Positions 8,436 to 15,243 of a DNA stretch of 64,000 bases are shown here, piece by piece; position 1 is the first letter of the stretch; each line of letters opens with the position of its first letter. The notes beneath the pieces were generated by a model that ran no database searches, was not told where the DNA came from, and saw only the letters and a list, made by a program, of their open reading frames with translations. The position numbers and the translations under genes are program-made. Location: the NCBI RefSeq assembly GCF_000420465.1, contig NZ_ATUZ01000013.1, forward strand, positions 248,001 through 312,000, in the 5' to 3' direction. This stretch comes from Desulfovibrio desulfuricans DSM 642. GTDB lineage: Bacteria; Desulfobacterota; Desulfovibrionia; Desulfovibrionales; Desulfovibrionaceae.

Positions 8436-8689
8436 TGCGTATCCGGCTGCCTTTGCGGTTGGCTGTGGGCAGATTGCTGCTGGACGGCATCCCCCGCATG
8501 GCCAGTGAGGTGTGCGTGGCCCTGGAACCAGAATACGCGGGCGAAAGGCAGATCAATGCGGCGAACATTGAAGCCCAGCTGCAAGCCCTCAAGGGTGTGG
8601 GTATTGTGATCGTTTGCAATGAATCCGATCAGGGCGTTGCGTACGGAATCACCCCTGATGGCAGGCAGCGTGTTTTGCGCAATATCTAG
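8435..8689 (+). CDS. Small winged-helix-like protein
   Basis: The protein has 84 residues. The ATG overlaps the stop of the transporter gene (TGATG), suggesting translational coupling. The second half (LQALKGVGIVIV...YGITPDGRQRV) has the spacing of a recognition helix followed by a beta wing as in PadR/MarR-like winged helices, but the N-terminal helices are short. It may be a small DNA-binding protein or an adaptor. I see no other recognisable motif. Confidence 0.55.
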   Translation: MRIRLPLRLAVGRLLLDGIPRMASEVCVALEPEYAGERQINAANIEAQLQALKGVGIVIVCNESDQGVAYGITPDGRQRVLRNI

Positions 8690-8763
8690 CGCAGGGCAGG
8701 CCGCGCAAAACGGCAAGCCCGATCAAAACCGGAAAGATCAAACCATCCCCTGCGGAGGAAAGT

Positions 8764-8779
8764 GCGACGTAATTGTCGC
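8764..8779. promoter_or_regulatory. Inverted-repeat activator site (site 2)
   Basis: GCGACGTAATTGTCGC keeps the GCGAC-N6-GTCGC arms exactly and shares 13 of 16 bases with site 1. It lies 254 bases upstream of the -24/-12 promoter at 9033. Confidence 0.6.
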
Positions 8780-8910
8780 CTCCCTTGTGCGGAGAGATGG
8801 GGGGGACGAGGGCATCCCGGCAGGGGTTGTTCTTTTATTCCCTAGCGTGGCCTGGAAAAATCGGGTACAGCGGCCCGCGCAAGCCCCAAATATGCGCGTC
8901 AATAGCGGGT

Positions 8911-8926
8911 GCGTCACATGTGTCGC
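8911..8926. promoter_or_regulatory. Inverted-repeat activator site (site 3) with extra half-site
   Basis: GCGTCACATGTGTCGC shares 13 of 16 bases with site 1. A second TGTCGCAA half-site follows at 8941-8948, 20 bases (two helical turns) after the one at 8921-8928. The site is about 107 bases upstream of the -24/-12 promoter. Confidence 0.6.
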
Positions 8927-9032
8927 AAAATGCGCGTTCGTGTCGCAACCAGTGCCGCAACAAGAGCATGTTGAGTAAAAAATATCCTGTAATAGCTGAT
9001 GATAAGCGGTTTTTTGCAGGAGTTGTGAAAAA

Positions 9033-9048
9033 TGGTATATATTATGCA
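9033..9048 (+). promoter_or_regulatory. Sigma-54 (-24/-12) promoter of the importer operon
   Basis: TGGTATATATTATGCA has the invariant GG and GC at the required 10-base spacing. The expected start is near 9059, leaving a ~125-base leader before the GTG at 9186. Sites 2 and 3 upstream support activator control. The rest of the 8690-9185 gap holds no gene. Confidence 0.65.
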
Positions 9049-9185
9049 AAATGACTCACAAAGAATTTCGAAGCACGCGCAACTATCCCGGCAGCCCATT
9101 GGCAGCTTTCAGGGGCGTTTGGCTTCTTTTGCGCACCCGGACGGCAGACCGGGACATTTAACAACTCTCACCAAGGAGTGCAGCC

Positions 9186-9950
9186 GTGCAGCAAACCGAT
9201 GACTGTGCCTGTTCCGACGCTAAAATAGCAGTCAGGGATCTAACGAAAATGTATGGGGATCTTACCGTTCTGGATAAGGTCAACTTTACCATCAAGCGCG
9301 GAGAGCTGGTTTGCATAGTCGGGCCTACGGGATGCGGCAAGACAACCTTTCTCAACTGCATGTCCAAACTTACGGAAACCACCTCCGGCAACATCTACAT
9401 TGATGGTGAAGTGGCAAATCCGCGCAAGCATAACCTGGCCTTTGTGTTTCAGGAACCAACGGCCTTGCCGTGGCTTACCGTGGAAGAAAACGTGGCCTAT
9501 GGCATGCGCATAAAAAAGGTTCCGCCCAAGCAGCTCAGGGAACGCCTTGATATGATCCTGGAGATGGTGGGTCTGGAAGATACGGCCAAGCTGTATCCCA
9601 ACCAGGTTTCGGCCAGCATGATGCAGCGTATCGCCGTGGCGCGCGCCTTTGCCGTGAACCCTGATCTGCTGCTCATGGATGAGCCCTACGGCCAGCTTGA
9701 CGTGAAGCTGCGCTTCTACCTTGAAGACGAGCTTGTGAAGCTGTGGCAGACCCTCAAGAGCACCGTGCTTTTTGTTACGCACAATATAGAAGAAGCCGTG
9801 TATGTGGCTGACCGCATCCTGGTGCTGAGCCCCAAGCCCACCAAGGTGAGGGCGGAAGTGGTTGTTGACCTGCCGCGCCCGAGGGATTTCAGGGATCCGC
9901 GTTTTGTCGAACTTCGCCGCCAGGTCACAGACCTCATCCGCTGGTGGTAG
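9186..9950 (+). CDS. NitT/TauT-type ABC ATPase with degenerate signature motif
   Basis: The protein has 254 residues, with GTG start and AAGGAG ribosome binding site. Walker A GPTGCGKT (46-53), Q-loop Q89, Walker B LLLMDEP (E166) and the switch His H199 are all intact, but the ABC signature normally LSGGM/Q reads VSASM (141-145). It pairs with the second ATPase at 11675, which has an intact signature but an altered Walker A and a missing switch His. In a head-to-tail heterodimer this subunit would contribute the working Walker side of the one canonical site. It is first in the five-gene importer operon. Confidence 0.9.
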   Translation: MQQTDDCACSDAKIAVRDLTKMYGDLTVLDKVNFTIKRGELVCIVGPTGCGKTTFLNCMSKLTETTSGNIYIDGEVANPRKHNLAFVFQEPTALPWLTVEENVAYGMRIKKVPPKQLRERLDMILEMVGLEDTAKLYPNQVSASMMQRIAVARAFAVNPDLLLMDEPYGQLDVKLRFYLEDELVKLWQTLKSTVLFVTHNIEEAVYVADRILVLSPKPTKVRAEVVVDLPRPRDFRDPRFVELRRQVTDLIRWW

Positions 9951-9966
9951 GAAAAAGGGACAGCTT

Positions 9967-10779
9967 ATGCAATGCAATGAAAAAGTAACCTACCGCAAGC
10001 CCATGCGGCTTCGCATCCTGCCGGTTCTGAGCGTTTGTATTTTCCTTGGCGTGTGGCAGATGTGCGTTGGCCCGGCTGACAGCAACGACTGGCGCATTCC
10101 CGGCACGCTGCTCAGCTCGCCCTACGACATTCTGAGCCTCATGTTCGACAAGCTCACCAATCCCGCGCCTGACGGCGCAGTGCTGCTGGACCACGCCTGG
10201 ACAAGTATGCAGGAAGCCTTTTTGGGCTACGTGCTGGCCCTGATTGTGGGCCTGCCCCTGGGCCTTGCAATGGGCTGGTTCACCACGGTGCGCGGCCTTG
10301 TGCGCCCCATATTTGAAATCATCCGGCCCATTCCGCCGGTTGCCTGGATCCCGCTGACCATTTTCTGGTTTGGCATCGGTCTGCCCGGCAAGGTATTTAT
10401 CATCTGGCTTTCGGGCATCGTGCCGTGCGTCATCAATACATATACCGGCGTGCGCATGACCAACCCCGTACATATTCAGATGGCCAGAACCTATGGCGCT
10501 TCCGACTGGCAGATATTTACCTCCATCTGCGTTCCTTCCGCGCTGCCCATGGTGTTTGGCGCATTGCAGATCGCCCTGGCCTACTGCTGGGTGACACTGG
10601 TTGCCGCCGAACTGCTGGCCGCAGACAAGGGCCTTGGCTACCTCATCACCATCGGCCGCATGCTTGGCCGTACCGACCTTGTGATGGTGGGCATGGTGAG
10701 CGTGGGTATAGCCGGCGCAATCATCGGTTTCATCATTGACAAGATCGAATCCCGGCTGCTGGCCGGCATCAGGAGATAG
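9967..10779 (+). CDS. NitT/TauT-type ABC permease, subunit 1
   Basis: The protein has 270 residues. The ATG at 9967 has AAGGGA 6 bases upstream. There are six hydrophobic segments. The BPD_transp_1 coupling region (EAA-like loop) reads ...TYGASDWQIFTSICVPSALPMVFGALQ. The segment PIPPVAWIPLTIFWFGIG is characteristic of SsuC/TauC-type permeases. The next gene encodes a second, different permease, so the channel is probably a heterodimer. It is in the inner membrane and in an operon with two ATPases and one binding protein. Confidence 0.9.
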   Translation: MQCNEKVTYRKPMRLRILPVLSVCIFLGVWQMCVGPADSNDWRIPGTLLSSPYDILSLMFDKLTNPAPDGAVLLDHAWTSMQEAFLGYVLALIVGLPLGLAMGWFTTVRGLVRPIFEIIRPIPPVAWIPLTIFWFGIGLPGKVFIIWLSGIVPCVINTYTGVRMTNPVHIQMARTYGASDWQIFTSICVPSALPMVFGALQIALAYCWVTLVAAELLAADKGLGYLITIGRMLGRTDLVMVGMVSVGIAGAIIGFIIDKIESRLLAGIRR

Positions 10780-10783
10780 CGCC

Positions 10784-11656
10784 ATGCAGTCTTCCTCGGC
10801 GTCCAACGGGCAGACCCAGAGCGTCTGCAATGAAACCATCAAGAACACGAAAAAATACGAGTTTTCGCTGATACGTGCCCTCAAGAGCGAATACTTCTTG
10901 TACATCGTTTCACTGGTGAGCTTTTTCGGCCTGTGGCAGTGGGCTGCCACGTCCAACGTGTTCGGGTACAGCAGCGCCCTGGCCACGCCCTTTCAGGTGG
11001 TTGAAAGCCTGCACGACCTGAGCGTCAACAAGCTTTCCGGCCTTGGCCTGCTCGAACATCTGTGGATCAGCACGCGCCGCGTTATCATCGGCTTTTTGAT
11101 TGCCGCTGGCTTTGGCATCCCGCTGGGTCTGTTCATGGCTTTCAACGAAACGTTCCGCGCCGTTGTGAAACCCATTTTCGATATGTTCAAGCCAATGCCG
11201 CCCCTGGCCTGGATTTCTGTGGCCATCCTGTGGTTCGGCATTGGCGAAGCGCCCAAGATTTTCATCATCGTCATTGGCTCCTTTGTGCCGGTGGTGCTCA
11301 ACTCTTACAGCTGCCTGCAACTCATCGAACCCGAATTTTTCGATGTGGTGCGCATCATCGGCGGCAAACGCTGGGACGAAATCCGCCTTGTGTGCATTCC
11401 CGGCGCGCTGCCCGCCATTACGGCAGGTTTGCAGATCGCCATGTCCAGCGCCTGGACGTGCGTTGTGGCTGCGGAGCTTGTGAATTCCCGTTCCGGCCTT
11501 GGCTACATCATTGTGCAGGGTATGAAACTGTCCGACCCCGGCATGATTATCGGCGGCATGCTCATTATTACCGCCGTTTCGCTGGTGTTCACCCTGGGGA
11601 TGGATCTGCTGACCCGCAAGCTGTGCCCCTGGCAGCGTGAAATCGAGAATCTTTAG
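10784..11656 (+). CDS. NitT/TauT-type ABC permease, subunit 2
   Basis: The protein has 290 residues. The ATG at 10784 has AGGAG 8 bases upstream, overlapping the end of subunit 1. An N-terminal cytoplasmic segment of ~40 residues precedes six hydrophobic segments. PMPPLAWISVAILWFGIG and an EAA-like loop (IIGGKRWDEIRLVCIPGALPAI) match the family. It is clearly homologous to subunit 1 but diverged, as expected for the partner of a heterodimeric channel. Confidence 0.9.
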   Translation: MQSSSASNGQTQSVCNETIKNTKKYEFSLIRALKSEYFLYIVSLVSFFGLWQWAATSNVFGYSSALATPFQVVESLHDLSVNKLSGLGLLEHLWISTRRVIIGFLIAAGFGIPLGLFMAFNETFRAVVKPIFDMFKPMPPLAWISVAILWFGIGEAPKIFIIVIGSFVPVVLNSYSCLQLIEPEFFDVVRIIGGKRWDEIRLVCIPGALPAITAGLQIAMSSAWTCVVAAELVNSRSGLGYIIVQGMKLSDPGMIIGGMLIITAVSLVFTLGMDLLTRKLCPWQREIENL

Positions 11657-11674
11657 AGAGCCAAGGAGCTGAAC

Positions 11675-12442
11675 GTGAAAGACACGCAGCCAAAAATTGT
11701 CTGTGACAATATATGCAAAACCTTCATCCAGAAGGGAACCCAGGTGGTTCCGGTTCTGGAGAACATCTCCCTTGAGGTGCGCGATCAGGAGTTTCTGGTC
11801 ATCCTCGGGCCGGGGCAGTGCGGCAAGACAACCTTGCTGCGCATTCTCGCCGGGCTTGAAGCGCCTTCGTCCGGCGCGGCTTATCTGGACGGCAAGCAGA
11901 TTGTGGCCCCCGGCCCGCAGATCGGTCTGGTGTTTCAGAGCTACAAGCTCTTTCCGTGGAAGACCGTGCGCCAGAACGTGGAAATCGGCCTTGAGGTGCG
12001 TGGGCTTGAGCCTGCGAAGATCCGTGAGATTTCCAATCACTATCTTGGCATGGTGGGTCTGCAAGGCTTTGAGGATTACTATCCTCACCAGCTTTCGGGC
12101 GGCATGAAGCAGCGTGTGGGCATTGCCCGCGCCTATGCTCTCAACCCCGAGGTGCTGCTGCTTGATGAACCCTTTGGCCAGCTTGACGCCCAGACCCGCT
12201 TTTTCATGGAGCAGGAAACCGAGCGTATCTGGCACATGGACAAGCGCACCATGATTTTTGTGACCAACAACATCGATGAAGCCCTGTTCCTCGCCGACCG
12301 CATCGTCACCATGGAAGACAAGCTGCCGGGGCATGTACACACCTCGTATGACGTGCCGCTGCCGCGCCCGCGCGACACCATGGATCCCGCGTTCCTCGAA
12401 CTGCGGGCCAGAATTACGGAAGAACAGAAGCTTACGCTCTAG
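11675..12442 (+). CDS. NitT/TauT-type ABC ATPase lacking the switch histidine
   Basis: The protein has 255 residues. GTG start with AAGGAG. The signature LSGGM (140-144) and Walker B LLLDEP (E165) are intact. Walker A reads GPGQCGKT (45-52), with Gln where the family usually has Gly, and the switch histidine is Asn (VTNN, N198). These changes would fall in the same composite ATP site as the broken signature of the first ATPase. The gene is followed by a hairpin and the binding-protein gene. Confidence 0.9.
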   Translation: MKDTQPKIVCDNICKTFIQKGTQVVPVLENISLEVRDQEFLVILGPGQCGKTTLLRILAGLEAPSSGAAYLDGKQIVAPGPQIGLVFQSYKLFPWKTVRQNVEIGLEVRGLEPAKIREISNHYLGMVGLQGFEDYYPHQLSGGMKQRVGIARAYALNPEVLLLDEPFGQLDAQTRFFMEQETERIWHMDKRTMIFVTNNIDEALFLADRIVTMEDKLPGHVHTSYDVPLPRPRDTMDPAFLELRARITEEQKLTL

Positions 12443-12456
12443 CATTGCGCACATTA

Positions 12457-12556
12457 GCAAGGGCCGCGCCGCACTGGGTGCGCCTGCCAACGGTACGGCC
12501 CTTGCCGCGCATGCGGCAGCTTAAATTTCTCGGCAAACCTGTATGCACTTGCCGAG
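12457..12556 (+). other. Two hairpins between the ATPase and binding-protein genes
   Basis: GCAAGGGCCG/CGGCCCTTGC (12457-12505, 29-nt loop) and CTCGGCAA/TTGCCGAG (12529-12556) lie in the 203-base gap. Without T-runs they look like mRNA-processing or stabilising hairpins that could raise binding-protein expression relative to the membrane genes. Confidence 0.45.
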
Positions 12557-12645
12557 GTTGCTCAAGTGGTTTGTTTGAAGGTTCAAGCAGTTGAAAGGTT
12601 TTTCGTCAAAAGCGGATCTGTCCACTAACCAATTAGGAGTCATGC

Positions 12646-13734
12646 ATGAGAAAACTGCTTCTGGTCGCGCTTCTGCTGTGCATGGGCGCTGTCATCTGCG
12701 GCGGTCCCGTCGCCACTCTGGCAGCCGACAAGCCCGTTGAAATTTCCACCTGCTGGATGGACGAATCCCCGGGCTTCAACATCTGGTACGCCAAGAAAAT
12801 GGGTTGGGACAAGGAAGAAGGCCTGGACATCAAGATGTTGCTGTTCAACAGCGGCCCTGCCCAGATGGAAGCCCTGCCCGCCAAGGAATGGGTGCTCGGT
12901 TCCACGGGCGTTGGCGGTCAGCTGATCGGCGGCATCCGTTACAATATTTACTCCGTGGCCCCCATCATCAGCGAAGGCGAAGTGCACGTGCTTTACCTGC
13001 GCCCCGACAGCCCCGCCGCCAAGGTCAAGGGCTACAACCCCAAGTATCCCAACGTGTACGGCAGCCCTGAAACCGTCAAGGGCATGAAGATCCTGTACAC
13101 CTCCCAGACCACCGTTCACTACATGATCGGCAAGTGGCTGAGCATCCTTGGCCTTACCGAAGCCGACGTGACCCTGGTGAACATGGAACAGCCCTCTGCC
13201 GTGCCTGCTTTTGAAAAGGGCATTGGCGACGCAGTGTGCCTGTGGGCGCCCTTTACCTTTGTGGCTGATTCCCGCAAGTGGCAGCGCGCAGGCTCCATGA
13301 CCGACATGGACTGCATCACCGTGTCTTCGCTCGTGGGCGACAAAAAATGGTGCGATGAAAATCCCGAACTGGTTGCCAAGTTCCTGCGCGTGTACCTGCG
13401 CGGTTCCAACATGCTGCGCGAAGAAGGCCCCAGCCCCCGCATCATCAAGGAATACCGTCAGTACATGAACGAATTCGCCGGCATCCGCATGACTGACGAA
13501 GAAGCCAAGCTCGACATCCAGATCCACCCCCGCTGGTCTTACGAAGAAACCATGGCTCTGCTCGACAGGTCCAAGGGCGAATCGCAGGCCGACAAGTGGC
13601 AGAATTCTGTGGCCGACTTCTTTGGCAGCATCAAGCGCTTCTCGCCTGCTGAAATCAAGAAGTTCAAGGACGCCCAGATCAATACCGACAAGTTCCTGAA
13701 GCAGGTTCAGCTGCCCATTGCCAGCTGGAAGTAG
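12646..13734 (+). CDS. Periplasmic substrate-binding protein, NMT1/SsuA-like
   Basis: The protein has 362 residues. GGAG precedes the ATG. A signal peptide occupies about residues 1-27 (hydrophobic core, AxA-type cut at TLAA-DKP); there is no lipobox. The mature part has the two-lobed fold of NitT/TauT-type binding proteins: an early GFNIWYAKKMGW helix, a MEALPAKEWVLGSTGVGG loop, and a FEKGIGDAVCLWAPF element. Related proteins bind sulfonates, nitrate, pyrimidines or aromatic acids. The ligand-pocket residues do not allow a choice here. It is last in the sigma-54-controlled importer operon. Confidence 0.9.
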   Translation: MRKLLLVALLLCMGAVICGGPVATLAADKPVEISTCWMDESPGFNIWYAKKMGWDKEEGLDIKMLLFNSGPAQMEALPAKEWVLGSTGVGGQLIGGIRYNIYSVAPIISEGEVHVLYLRPDSPAAKVKGYNPKYPNVYGSPETVKGMKILYTSQTTVHYMIGKWLSILGLTEADVTLVNMEQPSAVPAFEKGIGDAVCLWAPFTFVADSRKWQRAGSMTDMDCITVSSLVGDKKWCDENPELVAKFLRVYLRGSNMLREEGPSPRIIKEYRQYMNEFAGIRMTDEEAKLDIQIHPRWSYEETMALLDRSKGESQADKWQNSVADFFGSIKRFSPAEIKKFKDAQINTDKFLKQVQLPIASWK

Positions 13735-13778
13735 CTCCTCCCCCACGGACACGCGCCGGATGTAAATCCGGCAGTACA

Positions 13779-13826
13779 GGGCCTGTTCTTTGCCTATTGC
13801 CGGGCAAGAACAGGCCCCTTTTTTTA
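13779..13826 (+). terminator. Strong rho-independent terminator of the importer operon
   Basis: GGGCCTGTTCTT pairs with AAGAACAGGCCC and is followed by CTTTTTTT. About 175 bases after it (to 14002) hold no gene. Confidence 0.9.
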
Positions 13827-14002
13827 TGGCAGGGCAGGGGATGAAAGGAAATGACAGCGGATGAAAGTGAAAGGCCGTGCGCGGGGGCAGGGCGGGGGAG
13901 ACCTTGCCCCCCGTAAAGCTCGTGGAGGATTGCTGCGGGGGTAGTCTGTGCGGGAATATCGCGGGTATCCGGCCTGCAATCAGCAATTGGTCTGACCGCT
14001 GA

Positions 14003-14434
14003 TTATTTGCCTTTATCTTCAGCTCCATCATCCGGCACAGAGGTGGTCACAAGGCCCACGTCCTTGATGCCAGCGCCGCGCACCCTGTCCATCACGCTCA
14101 TGACAAGGCCGTAGGGAACATCCTTGTCGGCCCGAACAAAGAGCTGCCGCCCGCTGTCCTTTACCAGCGCGCCCAGGGCATCCGGAAGATTGTCCATGTC
14201 TGTTTCCTGCTCGTTGAGAAACAGCGCTCCGCCTGTTTTGACCGTCAGGATAACGTGGTCGTCATCCGTGGGCAGCACTTCGGAGGTTTCCACCTTGGGC
14301 AGGGCTACATCAAGCCCTTCGGTCATCATGGGGGCTGTGACCATAAAGATGATCAGCAAGACCAGCATCACATCCACAAAGGGCGTGACGTTGATATCGG
14401 CAACAAAATCGTCGTCGGCGGAAGATGCGGCCAT
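14003..14434 (-). CDS. exbD: ExbD/TolR-type proton-channel subunit
   Basis: The protein has 143 residues: a short cytoplasmic N-terminus, one transmembrane helix starting at the conserved INVTPFVDVMLVLLIIFMV segment, whose Asp is the proton-path residue of the family, and a periplasmic domain. GAGGAG lies 9 bases before the ATG. It starts 2 bases after exbB stops and is the last gene of the TonB/Yej locus. With ExbB it would power the TonB domain fused to YejF. Confidence 0.9.
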   Translation of the reverse strand: MAASSADDDFVADINVTPFVDVMLVLLIIFMVTAPMMTEGLDVALPKVETSEVLPTDDDHVILTVKTGGALFLNEQETDMDNLPDALGALVKDSGRQLFVRADKDVPYGLVMSVMDRVRGAGIKDVGLVTTSVPDDGAEDKGK

Positions 14435-14436
14435 GA

Positions 14437-15126
14437 CTAGCGCTCCTCTGAAAAGGCTATGCCGTCAGCGTGTTGCGGTGCTTCGTGTTGCAGGCGGTTG
14501 AGCATCTGCCCTGCAAAGTTGATGCATACGCCCTCAATATGGGCCAGTTTGGCGCGGAACACGTTGTAACCACACACAGCAGGTATGGCCACAAACAGGC
14601 CGACAGCGGTGGCGATGAGCGCCTCGGCAATGCCGGGCGCGACGGTTGCCAGCGAAACGCTCTTCATCTGGGCAATGGCGGTGAAGGAATGCATGATGCC
14701 CCACACCGTGCCGAACAGGCCAATAAAGGGGGCCGTGTTGGCTGCGGTGGCAAGCAGGGCCAGGGATGATTTGAGAACGGCGAGTTCTTCCGCAACGGCA
14801 AAGTGCAGGGCCCTGCGTACATTGTCGTTCAACAGGCGGTCAACATCACCCGTGCGGGAAATACGGTTGAATTCGCGGATGGCGCGGCGCGCAATGCCAA
14901 AAAGGGGGGAGTGCTTGTCATTTGCCAGCACAGGCAGCGCCCGGCTCAGCTCCCCGGCCTCGTCAAACGCCGCCAGCCCCGCCTGCGTGCGCTGCTGGGC
15001 TGTGCGCAGCAACAGCCATTTGCTGCACATATAGGCCCAGCTTGCCACAGACATGCACAAGAGCAGCGCCAGCACGCACTTGGAAACAAATGTTGCCTGC
15101 AACACCGCCTGAATCATGGAATCCAT
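14437..15126 (-). CDS. exbB: ExbB/TolQ-type proton-channel subunit
   Basis: The protein has 229 residues. The ATG at 15126 is chosen because GGGGG sits just upstream; a TTG four codons earlier overlaps that site. There are three transmembrane helices, with the family core GLFGTVWGIMHSF and IAEALIATAVGLFVAIPAV between helices 2 and 3. It forms the inner-membrane pentamer around ExbD. A 117-base gap containing a Fur-like box separates it from the YejF-TonB gene, so it may have its own iron-responsive promoter in addition to read-through. Confidence 0.9.
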   Translation of the reverse strand: MDSMIQAVLQATFVSKCVLALLLCMSVASWAYMCSKWLLLRTAQQRTQAGLAAFDEAGELSRALPVLANDKHSPLFGIARRAIREFNRISRTGDVDRLLNDNVRRALHFAVAEELAVLKSSLALLATAANTAPFIGLFGTVWGIMHSFTAIAQMKSVSLATVAPGIAEALIATAVGLFVAIPAVCGYNVFRAKLAHIEGVCINFAGQMLNRLQHEAPQHADGIAFSEER

Positions 15127-15144
15127 TATATCCCCCAAAGAATA

Positions 15145-15198
15145 TGAAATTGAAATTCAAAGCTATTGTGTGGTAGTACGCTCCGCAAGCTTTGTCAA
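15145..15198 (-). promoter_or_regulatory. Fur-like box and promoter upstream of exbB
   Basis: On the minus strand TTGACA (15193-15198) is followed after 17 bases by TACCAC (15170-15175) and, 10 bases later, by the box TGAATTTCAATTTCA (15145-15159). The box matches 12 of 15 positions of the Fur motif reported for Desulfovibrio (TGAAAATnATTTTCA). The same layout occurs upstream of the M16 peptidase gene. Confidence 0.5.
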
Positions 15199-15243
15199 CC
15201 AGACAGCGATAAATTCAAGTAAAACCGTATAATGTTGAGCATG

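Noticed and set aside
10910-12490. Long open frame (526 codons) on the minus strand
   Set aside because: It is antisense to the permease and ATPase genes of the importer and carries no recognisable domain.
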